DNA of 64,000 nucleotides, from the NCBI GenBank assembly GCA_028874195.1, contig JAPPLM010000044.1, forward strand, positions 37,127 to 101,126, given 5' to 3'. Position 1 is the stretch's first letter. Every line of letters begins with the position of its first letter. This document shows, in pieces, positions 24,239 to 32,728 of this stretch. The notes beneath the pieces were generated by a model. That model had not been told where the DNA came from. It saw only the letters and a program-made list of their open reading frames with translations, and did no database searches. A program made the translations under genes and the position numbers. The DNA is from Chloroflexota bacterium. GTDB lineage: Bacteria > Chloroflexota > UBA11872 > VXOZ01.

Positions 24239-25426
24239 ATGACCGACTGGCCTGCCAAAGAGAAGCAATACTACATGAACACATTCAACCGCTTGCCGGT
24301 TACCTTGGTATCCGGCGATGGCTCCTGGGTGTGGGATGATCGTGGCAGGCGTTACCTCGACTTCTTGCAGGGCATTGCCGTGAACGTGTTGGGGCACGCC
24401 CATCCGGTACAAGTCAAAGCGATTGCGCAGCAAGCTACTACCTTGCTCCATACATCCTCGCTCTTCCATGTGCCGCGGCAGTATGAACTGGCTGAACTGC
24501 TCGTGGAGAATTCCGCGCTGGATCGGGTCTTCTTCGTCAATAGCGGTTCGGAAGCGCTGGAAACCACCATCAAAATCGTTAGGAAATACGGCAAGCTTAA
24601 CCGCGATGGCGCTTATGAGATCATCGTGATGACCAACGCCTTTCACGGGCGCACCATCGCCTCCGTGGCTGCGACGGCGAATCCGCACTACCAAGAGGAT
24701 TTCGTGCCGATGCCGGAGGGCTTCGTGCGCGTGCCGTTCAACGATCTCGCGGCGGCACAGGCAGCGGTGGGCCCGAAAACGGCCGGAGTCTTAATTGAGC
24801 TTATCCAGGGTGAAGGCGGCGTGTACGAAGCCGACCAGGACTATGTGCAAGGGCTGCGCGCGCTGTGCGACGAGCACAACTTGCTGCTGGCGCTGGACGA
24901 AGTGCAGACTGGTATCGGCCGCACGGGACGTTTTTTTGCCTATGAACACTACGGTATTCAACCGGATGTGATGGCCCTGGCCAAGGCGCTCGGCGGCGGA
25001 CTGCCGATAGGCGCGTGTATGGTCAATGAACGCGCTGCCGTCTTTGTGCCAGGCGACCATGGCTCTACCTTTGGCGGCAATCCTTTCATTTGTGCTGGCG
25101 CCGCCGCCGTGGTAGGTCATGTTATTGAGAATCAGCTCTGGCAGAATGCCGCGCGCCAGGGCGAACGCATCAAGGCGGGACTGTCGGACATCACCGCCCG
25201 TCACGGTAATGCGATCACGAACATTCGCGGCAAGGGTCTGCTGCTCGCGTTCGATCTGGGTGAAGAGCGGGCAGAAAAGTTTCTCGCCCACGCGTTGGAA
25301 TGCGGCCTTATCGTAAACCGCGTGGCGCCGCCCAGCATCCGCATGGCTCCGGCCTTGACGCTGACCGATGCGGAGGCAGACGAGGGCTTGGCGCGGATTG
25401 AGAAGACCCTGGGCGGGATTTTGTAG
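24239..25426 (+). CDS. argD: Acetylornithine aminotransferase / class III PLP aminotransferase
   Basis: 395 residues from ATG 24239, which follows a strong GGAAGGAAGGGAAG purine tract; an upstream frame to 24101 is rejected. FVNSGSEALETTIKIVRKYG near residue 100 and AFHGRTIASVAAT are class III marks. LALDEVQTGIGRTG carries the PLP Asp, and the Schiff-base Lys is in ALAKALGGGLPIGA near residue 245. The final step-three activity of arginine synthesis is supported by argG and argH 0.5 and 3 kb downstream. 4-Aminobutyrate transaminase activity is an alternative. Confidence 0.85.
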   Translation: MTDWPAKEKQYYMNTFNRLPVTLVSGDGSWVWDDRGRRYLDFLQGIAVNVLGHAHPVQVKAIAQQATTLLHTSSLFHVPRQYELAELLVENSALDRVFFVNSGSEALETTIKIVRKYGKLNRDGAYEIIVMTNAFHGRTIASVAATANPHYQEDFVPMPEGFVRVPFNDLAAAQAAVGPKTAGVLIELIQGEGGVYEADQDYVQGLRALCDEHNLLLALDEVQTGIGRTGRFFAYEHYGIQPDVMALAKALGGGLPIGACMVNERAAVFVPGDHGSTFGGNPFICAGAAAVVGHVIENQLWQNAARQGERIKAGLSDITARHGNAITNIRGKGLLLAFDLGEERAEKFLAHALECGLIVNRVAPPSIRMAPALTLTDAEADEGLARIEKTLGGIL

Positions 25427-25487
25427 TAGCGTTCTCTTGGATGACACAGTGCTTTGGATCCTGCCAGTAAGCGGAAGGGACAAAAGC

Positions 25488-25565
25488 ATGGCAGTGTTTG
25501 ACACCCACAAGGCAATCAAGACGCTCATCGGCGCAGGCTTCAGTGAGATGAAAGCTGAACCATGA
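25488..25565 (+). pseudogene. N-terminal fragment of a frameshifted DUF1640-like coiled-coil gene
   Basis: Starts at ATG after GGAAGGGA and encodes DTHKAIKTLIGAGFSEMKAEP before TGA. This matches the N-terminus of the intact paralogue at 49747-50181 (DTHKAFENLMAAGYSKEMAEA). The continuation of the paralogue is in the next frame at 25562. Restoring one base around 25563 would join the halves, so this is a one-base deletion or an assembly error. Confidence 0.65.
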
Positions 25566-25819
25566 TTGACGCTATGGGCGAGTCTCACGACGCGCTTGCT
25601 ACCAAAGCGGATATAGCCGCAGTTAAATCGGAAATAGCTGCTGTGAAAGCGGATGTAGATGCCGTGCGCTCCGACGTGAAGGCGCTGGAGAATGCCGTGA
25701 ACGAGCGCGCGACCAAAGCCGAACTGCGCGAACAAGAACTACGTATCCGGTTGCATCTGTACGCGGTTGCGATTGTCGTCATCGGTGTCTTGGCCGCGCT
25801 TGAGTTGTTGTCCCGTTAG
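25562..25819 (+). CDS. C-terminal part of a DUF1640-like coiled-coil membrane protein
   Basis: 85 residues. A helical, Lys/Ala/Asp-rich coiled coil (KADIAAVKSEIAAVKADVDA) is followed by a single C-terminal membrane segment (LYAVAIVVIGVLAALELL). The ATG overlaps the stop of the 25488-25565 fragment as ATGA, so re-initiation could produce it. The MGESHDALATKAD segment aligns with LGESGETLATKVD of the paralogue at 49747-50181. Such short coiled-coil/TM proteins often occur as families beside mobile or toxin genes. Function unknown. Confidence 0.6.
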   Translation: MIDAMGESHDALATKADIAAVKSEIAAVKADVDAVRSDVKALENAVNERATKAELREQELRIRLHLYAVAIVVIGVLAALELLSR

Positions 25820-25937
25820 GCGATATGCCTGCTTGGTATCTTCCAAGAAATGGAACAGATGCAGAGTTGCCTTTGTTCCGCTTCATTGATTTCGAGCCTA
25901 GTACTCAATTGACACGTGCAAAGAGGAGAATTCCACT

Positions 25938-27191
25938 ATGGCTACAGTCGTCCTGGCCTACTCAGGCGGCCTGGACACCAGCGTTTGCATTCGCTGGCTG
26001 CAAGAGCATTACGCTATGGACGTGGTCACGCTGACCATCGACCTCGGCCACGAGCCGGACCTGGATGCAATTCAAGATAAGGCGATTCAGACAGGTGCGC
26101 GCACGGCATACGTCGTAGATGCGCGGGATATTTTCATTGCGCACTTCATCTGGCCCGCGCTAAAGGCCGGCGCGGTGTATGAGAACGCCTACTATCTGGC
26201 GACGGCACTGGGTCGTCCGCTCATCGCAAAGCTGCTTGTGGACGTAGCTCGCAAGGAGGGCGCCGAGGCGGTAGCACACGGCTCCACCGGCAAGGGCAAC
26301 GACCAGGTGCGTTTCGACGTGTCTGTGCACGCCCTCGCGCCGGAGTTGCAGGTGATCGCGCCGGTGCGCGAATGGGGCTTGACCCGCGACCAGGAGGAGG
26401 CCTACGCCAAAGAGCACGGCATTCCCGTGCCGGAAGGGTCACGGCAGCCATACAGTCTCGATCAGAACTTATGGGGACGCAGCATCGAATCAGGCCCGTT
26501 GGAAGACCCCTGGGTGGAACCGCCTGAGGATGCCTACGAGTGGACCGTCGCGCCGGAGAACGCGCCGGATACGCCCGCCTATGTGGAAATCGCCTTTGAA
26601 GAAGGCATACCTGTATCCTTGAACGGCCAGGAAAAGAACGGCGTCGATCTCATTCAAGAACTCAATGATTTAGGTGGCGCCCACGGCGTGGGCCGTGTGG
26701 ACCACGTGGAGAACCGCGTGGTTGGCATCAAGTCGCGCGAAATCTATGAATGCCCTGCGGGCACAATCCTCTTCAAGGCCCATGAAGCCTTGGAGCAAAT
26801 GACGCTTGCCCGCGATCAATCGCACTTCAAGCGCGTCGTGGCCGAGGAGATTTCACGCCTCGTCTACGGCGGCCTCTGGTTTTCGACGCTTAACCGCGAT
26901 CTGATGGCGTTTGTCGATAGCACCCAACGCTCGGTCAGCGGCACGGTGCGGGTGAAGCTCTACCGCGGCCAGGCCACCGTCGTCGGTCGCCAGTCGCCGC
27001 ACTCGCTCTATCGAGAAGACCTGGCGACGTACCTGAGCGGCGACGCGTTCGACCATCGCGCCGCCGAGGGCTTTGTGAAGATTTGGGGCTTGAGCACTCA
27101 GGTGCAGGCGCGGCAGCAACTCCATGGCGAGGATATTCCCCTGCTGCCTCAAGCCAAGCGGCTCGAGGCTAAGGAAGCGGAGGATGAGTAA
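25938..27191 (+). CDS. argG: Argininosuccinate synthase
   Basis: 417 residues. It condenses citrulline and aspartate with ATP in arginine synthesis. The N-terminal ATP pyrophosphatase loop reads VVLAYSGGLDTSV, followed by AHGSTGKGNDQVRF near residue 117 and PYSLDQNLWGRSIE near residue 175. GAHGVGRVDHVENRVVGIKSREIYE near residue 255 completes the family pattern, shown here in part as typical blocks. A GAGGAG ribosome site precedes ATG. It lies between the frameshifted coiled-coil gene and the winged-helix gene, with argH further downstream. Confidence 0.95.
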   Translation: MATVVLAYSGGLDTSVCIRWLQEHYAMDVVTLTIDLGHEPDLDAIQDKAIQTGARTAYVVDARDIFIAHFIWPALKAGAVYENAYYLATALGRPLIAKLLVDVARKEGAEAVAHGSTGKGNDQVRFDVSVHALAPELQVIAPVREWGLTRDQEEAYAKEHGIPVPEGSRQPYSLDQNLWGRSIESGPLEDPWVEPPEDAYEWTVAPENAPDTPAYVEIAFEEGIPVSLNGQEKNGVDLIQELNDLGGAHGVGRVDHVENRVVGIKSREIYECPAGTILFKAHEALEQMTLARDQSHFKRVVAEEISRLVYGGLWFSTLNRDLMAFVDSTQRSVSGTVRVKLYRGQATVVGRQSPHSLYREDLATYLSGDAFDHRAAEGFVKIWGLSTQVQARQQLHGEDIPLLPQAKRLEAKEAEDE

Positions 27192-27264
27192 AAATCTCGT
27201 CACCCGCGGGTCTGATGGTTTTTGGCATTTTTGAGTCGCGCCGGCTTGCGACGGCGCTCAGCGA

Positions 27265-28107
27265 GTGTTTGGTGGAACGGTGGATTTCGGCACAGTCGTC
27301 TCGGCGGAGGTAGTCCAGGAAGAGCGGAGGGGCAAGCTCTTCTTGGACGATGGACGCGGCGTGCTTAGTGAAGCCGACTCGGGGACATACATTGAAGAGC
27401 GGGGCTTCGTCCATCTCTTCGCGCCGGGCAAGCTGCCGTGGCCAAACGTTAGCGATGCTGAACTGCGGGCGCGTGGCAGTATTGAGACGTTCTCTCTCAA
27501 CGTTTGGCACTGGAAGAATACCCTGCCCGCACAGAAGCAATGCGCCTACGGGCACTATCTCCGGAACCGAGGCATCTTCATTTCTTGGCAGTTCTTTCCT
27601 AAGTTCCGCCAAATTTGGGGGCTGCACGAGCCGGCGGATCGGGTATTGGAAAGCGGCCTTTTGCAGCCGATCGAGCGTCACTTGCTGCAGGTCATCGCCG
27701 TTCAAGGTCCAGTCAGGTCGTTGGAGTTGCGGCGCGAGGTGCAGGCACTCTCCGGCGCGAGCAAGCGGCAATATCAGGCAGCCTTGCGCACACTCCAAGA
27801 GCGCTTCCTGATCACTGTCGCGGGGGGTAGCGTGGAAGGATTTTCTATGCACGACTGGGACTTGGTGGAGCGACACGTGCCGCCTGAAGCCATGATGGCA
27901 GTGCTCTCTGAGGACGAAGCGCGGGGACAGCTCATTCGCCAGGCTGTAGCGAACGCGCCGTACTGCACTGCAAGGGAAGTAGTGTTGCTCTTCGGTTGGG
28001 AGAGGAAACAGGTAGAAGCCGAGCTTGGGGCGCTAGTGGAAGATGGTGTGCTCTCTGGTGCCGAAGTGGAAGGGCAAAAGGACATTGTTTATCACGTGAT
28101 CGACTGA
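27265..28107 (+). CDS. Winged-helix protein, possibly AlkZ-related
   Basis: 280 residues from GTG 27265; GTG 27280 with a GGTGG box is an alternative. Residues 1-60 look beta-rich, WHWKNTLPAQKQCAYGHYLR lies near residue 85, and the rest is made of repeated winged-helix units (SLELRREVQALSGASKRQYQAALRTL split over two helices, then TAREVVLLFGWERKQVEAEL). The layout recalls the winged-helix C-terminus of YcaQ/AlkZ DNA glycosylases, but it is shorter and the QxD active site is not evident. It sits between argG and argH on the same strand. Function uncertain. Confidence 0.55.
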   Translation: MFGGTVDFGTVVSAEVVQEERRGKLFLDDGRGVLSEADSGTYIEERGFVHLFAPGKLPWPNVSDAELRARGSIETFSLNVWHWKNTLPAQKQCAYGHYLRNRGIFISWQFFPKFRQIWGLHEPADRVLESGLLQPIERHLLQVIAVQGPVRSLELRREVQALSGASKRQYQAALRTLQERFLITVAGGSVEGFSMHDWDLVERHVPPEAMMAVLSEDEARGQLIRQAVANAPYCTAREVVLLFGWERKQVEAELGALVEDGVLSGAEVEGQKDIVYHVID

Positions 28108-28223
28108 GGATGGGGATCGCCCTAAAGTGCGGAGGTTGCCTTGGAATTATCGTTTCAACCAGGGGGGGTGGGGAGCAACAGCATTCAGTCCGTCATTACC
28201 ATGAAAATAGAAAGCCGCCCCTC

Positions 28224-28314
28224 CGTCATTCCCGCGCAAGCTCGCCCCCGTGCGGGGGCGCGGAATCCATCTTCGCCACACACACCCTGGATTCCGGCTT
28301 TCGCCGGAATGACG
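28224..28314. repeat. REP-like element with CGTCATTCC/GGAATGACG ends
   Basis: 91 bases bounded by CGTCATTCC (28224-28232) and its complement GGAATGACG (28306-28314). Inside are two hairpins: GCCCCCGTGCGGGGGC, and TTCCGGC-TTTC-GCCGGAA. Related partial units lie at 28370-28412, 46647-46670 and 56369-56411. Short open frames across it are not genes. Confidence 0.7.
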
Positions 28315-28369
28315 ATCAGGAAGCCGACTGTCGTTTTCATTCCCTTGTGCGGCCTGAACAAGGGAATGG

Positions 28370-28412
28370 TGATTCCCGTGCAAGCTCGCCCCGCATGAGG
28401 GCGCGGAATCCA
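28370..28412. repeat. Partial REP-like unit
   Basis: GATTCCCGTGCAAGCTCGCC through GGGCGCGGAATCCATC repeats the left half of the 28224-28314 element without the distal inverted repeat. It is a degenerate copy in the same gap. Confidence 0.55.
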
Positions 28413-28440
28413 TCTTCTCTCAACTAGTGGTATCGCAAGA

Positions 28441-28464
28441 GCGGGGGACAAGCCCCCGCGCTAC
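28441..28464. repeat. Third copy of the GCGGGGG-ACAAG-CCCCCGC hairpin
   Basis: A perfect 7-base stem with loop ACAAG, followed by GCTACG. It matches the pair at 21649-21711. The remainder of the gap before argH shows no gene. Confidence 0.7.
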
Positions 28465-28565
28465 GTATGCCGTTAACAAACTCAATCCCAACAATTAGTT
28501 ATGATTGGCAAGAAATAGCTCATAAAGTGGGCAGGATAAACACAACAAACCGGACATAGTAGGAC

Positions 28566-29981
28566 ATGGATAACTCTGAAGGCGCGTCCACTCTTTGGGG
28601 CGGTCGCTTTACCAAGTCGCTTGCTGGCGATATGCTGGCGTTTTCGACCTCATTGCCGGTGGACTGGCGGCTGTACCGCGAGGACATAGTGGGCTCGCAG
28701 GCGCACTGCCGCATGCTTGCCAAGCAAGGCATTATCGCCCAAGAAGAAGCCGACACTATCTGCGCGGGTCTCACGGCGATTCTGGAAGATATCGAAAACG
28801 CAGATGTTGTCCTAGATACCGGGCGTTGGGAAGACGTGCACTCGGCAATCGAGGATCTCCTGCATGAGCGTGTGGGCGCAGTGGCGGGCAAACTCCATAC
28901 GGCCCGCAGCCGCAACGACCAAGTGGCAACCGACGTGCGGTTGTGGTGCCGGGAGGCGCTCGACTCGCTCAGTCGGCAACTGTGCGATTTTCAACAGGTT
29001 CTGCTCACGCAAGCCGAGGTACACGCCGCGACGAGCATGCCCGGCTATACCCACTTGCAGCGCGCCCAGCCTGTGACGTTCGGCCATCATCTGCTCGCCT
29101 ACGTGGAGATGTTTGCGCGGGACTTTGCGCGGTCGCGGGAATGCCGGGCACGGGTAAACGTGCTCCCGTTGGGCGCGGCGGCGCTGGCGGGCGCCCCGTA
29201 TCCGCTCGACCGCGAGTTTGTCGCGCGGGAGCTTGGCTTTGACGCCGTTGCCGCCAATAGCATGGACGCGGTGAGCGACCGTGACTTTGCCATTGAAGTG
29301 CTCCACGTGTGCAGCCTCATCATGGTGCATCTTTCACGGCTTGCAGCAGAGGTCATTCTCTGGTCTTCCGCCGAATTCGGCTTCGTGGAGCTTGACGACG
29401 CCTACGCGACCGGCTCCAGCATCATGCCCCAAAAGAAGAATCCCGATGCTGCCGAACTGACGCGCGGCAAGGCCGGCCGAGTGTTCGGTGACCTTATTGC
29501 TCTTCTGACACTCATGGAGGGGCTGCCCCTTACCTATAACCGCGACATGCAGGAGGATAAAGAGGCGCTCTTCGACGGTGTGGATACGACGGCAGCGTGT
29601 TTGGGAATCATGCACGCTGTAATGCAATCGCTCCGCGTCGATGTAAAGCGCATGGTAGAGGCCGTTCAAGGTGGTTTTACCACGGCGACGGACCTTGCTG
29701 ACTATCTCGTGCGCAAAGGCTTGCCGTTTCGTGAAGCGCACGCGGTGGTCGGCAGTGTGGTCCGTGTCTGCCTTGATCGCGGCTGCGGTCTCGCGGACAT
29801 ATCGCTGGCAGAGTACCAGGAGGTCTGCGACCGCATCGGCGCCGACGTGTTTGACGCGATAACGGTGGAGGGGTCTCTCGCGGCACGCGACATACCCGGC
29901 GGCACCGCGCCTAAGCAGGTCAGGGCCGCTATCGCCACAGCGCGGGCGCGGCTGGAGCAAGACCGGTCTGCTCTTGCCTGA
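28566..29981 (+). CDS. argH: Argininosuccinate lyase
   Basis: 471 residues. It splits argininosuccinate into arginine and fumarate, the last arginine step. LWGGRFTKSLAGDMLAF at the N-terminus, EDVHSAIEDLL near residue 90, LHTARSRNDQVATD near 110, TSMPGYTHLQRAQP near 155 (catalytic His) and GSSIMPQKKNPDAAEL near 283 (mobile signature loop with catalytic Ser) are all intact. It is separated from argG by a winged-helix gene and a REP cluster, so it may have its own promoter. Confidence 0.95.
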   Translation: MDNSEGASTLWGGRFTKSLAGDMLAFSTSLPVDWRLYREDIVGSQAHCRMLAKQGIIAQEEADTICAGLTAILEDIENADVVLDTGRWEDVHSAIEDLLHERVGAVAGKLHTARSRNDQVATDVRLWCREALDSLSRQLCDFQQVLLTQAEVHAATSMPGYTHLQRAQPVTFGHHLLAYVEMFARDFARSRECRARVNVLPLGAAALAGAPYPLDREFVARELGFDAVAANSMDAVSDRDFAIEVLHVCSLIMVHLSRLAAEVILWSSAEFGFVELDDAYATGSSIMPQKKNPDAAELTRGKAGRVFGDLIALLTLMEGLPLTYNRDMQEDKEALFDGVDTTAACLGIMHAVMQSLRVDVKRMVEAVQGGFTTATDLADYLVRKGLPFREAHAVVGSVVRVCLDRGCGLADISLAEYQEVCDRIGADVFDAITVEGSLAARDIPGGTAPKQVRAAIATARARLEQDRSALA

Positions 29982-30094
29982 GCCCATGTGTTCTCTATTC
30001 GATTCCAAATTGCACACAGAACTGGCTTGGCTAGCACTGTGCCTGAGTTGTAGCTTGCCGTCTCGCGGAACGGTTAAGGCACATTAATCTACAG

Positions 30095-30123
30095 TTGACC
30101 TACTTAACTAGACATGCTATCCT
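30095..30123 (+). promoter_or_regulatory. Promoter for ctaB
   Basis: TTGACC (30095-30100), a 17-base spacer and TATCCT (30118-30123) with an extended TG at 30115-30116. It lies in the gap before ctaB and points towards it. Five of six -35 bases match consensus. Confidence 0.6.
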
Positions 30124-30128
30124 CACTT

Positions 30129-30144
30129 TGTGAAAATGTTCACA
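30129..30144 (+). promoter_or_regulatory. Operator-like palindrome at the ctaB transcription start
   Basis: TGTGAA-AATG-TTCACA is a perfect 6-base dyad placed from about +1 relative to the TATCCT box. Its position would let a bound repressor block initiation. The TGTGA half-site resembles CRP/FNR-type sites. Confidence 0.5.
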
Positions 30145-30234
30145 TGAAGTGGATGCGTGTTAATTATGGACCAGAGCTACTTGCCTCCAATTGCCCTGCT
30201 CTGGCGTTGGCTAACGGTCAAGAAGGTCTAGCCA

Positions 30235-31203
30235 TTGTCCCTGTTCGGCGAGGCAAGGATCGAAAGAAACAGTGCACAGGATGAAATAGGTCGCAGATTC
30301 TGGAAAGTCATTGGTAAATTGATCCAGACGACGGAAATGTACAGCCAGTTTCGCAACTATGTGACTCTAACCAAGCCGAAGATTATTTTATTGCTCTTAA
30401 TCACAGCGCTTGGGGGCATGTTTCTCGCGAGCAATGGCGTACCGGAATGGACATTGATTCTCGTAGTGCTCGGTGGCGGCGCGCTAGGGTCTGGGGGCGC
30501 TAATGCCCTGAACCACTATATGGACAGAGACATCGACGAAAAGATGGCGCGCACCAGAAAGCGTCCGGTAGCCAGAGGTGCAATCAAACCTCTGAACGCG
30601 CTCGTTTTCGGTGTCGCGCTTAATATCTGCGCATTCGCGATTCTTTACATCTACGCCAACCTTTTGAGCGCACTGTTAACGCTGGGCGCGACGCTTTTCT
30701 ATGTTTTCATATATACCATGCTTCTCAAGCGTTCCACCCCGCAGAACATCGTCATCGGTGGCGCGGCCGGGGCTATTCCGCCTATGGTGGGCTGGGCGGC
30801 CGTTACCGGCAGTCTTGGCCTGCCGGCCATCTACCTCTTTGCCGTGATCTTCCTCTGGACGCCGCCGCACTTCTGGGCGTTGGCGCTCATGCTCAAAGAT
30901 GACTACGCGAGTGCAAGTGTACCAATGCTGCCCGTGGTCGCCGGTGTTGAAAAGACGAAGAGGCACATCTTCTTCTACACACTGGTAGTCGTTGCTTCGA
31001 CGGTCATGTTCTTTACTACAGGAGCACTAAGTGCGGTCTATTTGGCTCTTGCCGTAGCGCTCGGCGCTGGGTTCATCTACTACGCCTGGCAGCTTTGGAA
31101 GGGGCCGGGCATTGAGAAGGCCAAGCCTATGTACCTCTACTCTTTGGCCTACCTGGCGCTTTTCTTCCTTGTCATAATGATCGATAGCCTGCTCCCTATC
31201 TAA
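30235..31203 (+). CDS. ctaB: Protoheme IX farnesyltransferase
   Basis: 322 residues from TTG 30235 after AAGAAGG; an ATG at 30337 (residue 35, MYSQFRNYVTLTKPK) is an equally plausible start and would give a standard length. It is a polytopic UbiA-family prenyltransferase that makes heme O for cytochrome oxidase. The first Asp-rich motif NALNHYMDRDIDEKMARTRKRP lies near residue 90 and is split by the family pattern NxxxDxxxD. LKRSTPQNIVIGGAAGAIPPMVGW and a second DDYASASVPMLPVV segment follow. No oxidase genes are in the window. Confidence 0.9.
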   Translation: MSLFGEARIERNSAQDEIGRRFWKVIGKLIQTTEMYSQFRNYVTLTKPKIILLLLITALGGMFLASNGVPEWTLILVVLGGGALGSGGANALNHYMDRDIDEKMARTRKRPVARGAIKPLNALVFGVALNICAFAILYIYANLLSALLTLGATLFYVFIYTMLLKRSTPQNIVIGGAAGAIPPMVGWAAVTGSLGLPAIYLFAVIFLWTPPHFWALALMLKDDYASASVPMLPVVAGVEKTKRHIFFYTLVVVASTVMFFTTGALSAVYLALAVALGAGFIYYAWQLWKGPGIEKAKPMYLYSLAYLALFFLVIMIDSLLPI

Positions 31204-31275
31204 GTCGAAGTGACATCGACGCCGGATATGACTAAGGTCTATCTGCGGTTGCATGACCGGAGAAGGCCGGCGTCG

Positions 31276-31305
31276 TTGACCGCCCGCGGCGCGCGTTGGT
31301 ACACT
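31276..31305 (+). promoter_or_regulatory. Promoter for tRNA-Asn
   Basis: TTGACC (31276-31281) is followed after 18 bases by TACACT (31300-31305), with an extended TG at 31297-31298. The predicted start would be about 8 bases before the tRNA. Confidence 0.6.
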
Positions 31306-31319
31306 GGAATCGTCAGCTT

Positions 31320-31394
31320 TCCGCGGTAGCTCAATGGTAGAGCAGGCGGCTGTTAACCGTCTGGTTCGAGGTTCGAGTCCTCGCCGCGGAGCCA
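31320..31394 (+). tRNA. tRNA-Asn (anticodon GTT)
   Basis: The acceptor stem TCCGCGG pairs with CCGCGGA. The D arm is GCTC/GAGC, the anticodon stem GGCGG/CCGTC has loop CTGTTAA (anticodon GTT), and the T arm is CGAGG-TTCGAGT-CCTCG. The discriminator is G, and the CCA end is encoded (31392-31394). There are no gaps or mismatches apart from one G-T pair. Confidence 0.95.
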
Positions 31395-31441
31395 AATTCC
31401 AAGTCACAGGTTTATCCTGTTCTAGCTGGGGCATCCGGCAA

Positions 31442-32197
31442 ATGGATCTTAAGCAACAACTGCGCACGCAGTGGACTGAGCACGTCCAAGACTGGATACA
31501 GCAGGACCAGTCTATTCGCACCGGTATGCTCGATGCCTGGATGCTTGAGGCGCTGGGAGACGTGACTGGTCGACGCGTGCTGGACATCGGGTGTGGCGAG
31601 GGTCGGTTTTGCCGCGTGCTTGCCGGTCTTGGCGCGAGCGTCACCGGCATCGATCTCACCGAACCGCTTATTGAGCAGGCGAATGGGCTGGCTTCGGAAT
31701 CAGAGACGTATCTGGCTGGAAACGCGGAAGACCTGGTGGGAGTTGAAGACGAGTGCTTCGATCTGGCAGTGTCATACATCGTGTTGGTGGATGTGCTTGA
31801 TTATCGGCGGTCGATCCAGGCGGCGTATCGCGTGTTGCGGCCCGGCGGACGCTTCATCGTGTGTAATATCCACCCGATGCGCATGGCGCAGCCAAACGGT
31901 TGGGTAAAGCAGGGCGACCGGAAGCTCTTCTACGCCGTTGACGACTATACTGACGAAGGGCCGCGCGCGTTCGAATGGTGGGGCGAAACCTTCATCAACA
32001 TGCACCGGACGCTTTCCAGCTACATCTCGGCGTTTCTGGAAGCGGGTTTTGTCCTGGAGGGACTCCAAGAGCCGATCCCATCGGATGCGCAACTCGCCGC
32101 GAATCCCTCGTTCGCCGATGAGTTCCGTGTGCCTAACTTCATCATCTACGCCTTGCGGAAGCCCGCGGTCAAAGAGGCTTGCCAGACCTCTCGCTAG
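31442..32197 (+). CDS. Class I SAM-dependent methyltransferase
   Basis: 251 residues from ATG 31442; the longer frame runs through the tRNA and is rejected. RRVLDIGCGEGRFCRVLAGLGASVTGIDLT near residue 42 is motif I and post-I, GNAEDL is motif II, and YRVLRPGGRFIVCNIHP near residue 130 is motif III. The fold matches Ubi/COQ5-like small-molecule methyltransferases. It is 530 bases upstream of a peptide precursor and could be a tailoring enzyme, but the distance and the lack of coupling make this weak. Confidence 0.8.
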   Translation: MDLKQQLRTQWTEHVQDWIQQDQSIRTGMLDAWMLEALGDVTGRRVLDIGCGEGRFCRVLAGLGASVTGIDLTEPLIEQANGLASESETYLAGNAEDLVGVEDECFDLAVSYIVLVDVLDYRRSIQAAYRVLRPGGRFIVCNIHPMRMAQPNGWVKQGDRKLFYAVDDYTDEGPRAFEWWGETFINMHRTLSSYISAFLEAGFVLEGLQEPIPSDAQLAANPSFADEFRVPNFIIYALRKPAVKEACQTSR

Positions 32198-32728
32198 GCG
32201 CTGGCAGTCCGTAGGGGTGGCGATCGCTGGTCGTAGCGGCAGCGATGCTGAACAATGCCAGCGCACAACGATGTGGACATCCTGTGTTTTGCTTCCGGTT
32301 TCCGGCAACGCCGACACGCTGTGCAGGAAGACCTTCAAGCCGCTGCGCTAAGGGCACGCTACGCCTCTTCCGAGACCACGGTTTGTTCTCGCCAACCGGT
32401 GCGATGCAAAGGCACAAGACAATTTCGGATCTCTGAAAACTACATGCTTGACGAGTACTTGCTTCTCTTATACCATACGGTTGCGATCAAGGAGGATCGT
32501 CCCAACCGTCAACACTGAGGAACGTTGAATAGTACTATAAGGAGGTTACCTCAAGTAACAATACTCTAGACAGATACCGTTACTCGCTCCGGCCTTTTCT
32601 CGCTATTGAGAGACGCCATGTCGATGTCTTAGTCGAATCATATACATTCCGTTGGGATCCGCGAGCTTGAGTAATGGTCGGTTTGGGTGTCAGTGAATGC
32701 GACAGCGATAGTTCTGGAGGTCGCTCCA
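32198..32728. other. Gap upstream of the peptide precursor
   Basis: 530 bases without a supportable gene. An open frame at 32255-32518 has no ribosome site or recognisable protein pattern. GTTAC-CTCAA-GTAAC near 32546 is a small dyad that may regulate the downstream precursor. The precursor promoter should lie here, but no clear box pair is seen. Confidence 0.4.

Noticed and set aside
28141..28451. Several 80-140 residue frames on both strands
   Set aside because: All cross REP hairpins and translate palindromes; the repeated IPAFAGMT-like peptide is a known artefact of such repeats.
31334..31441. N-terminal extension of the methyltransferase
   Set aside because: It would translate most of the tRNA-Asn gene; the ATG at 31442 is the sensible start.
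32255..32518. 87-residue frame upstream of the precursor, considered as a second precursor
   Set aside because: No ribosome site, no double-glycine end, and no leader-like composition.
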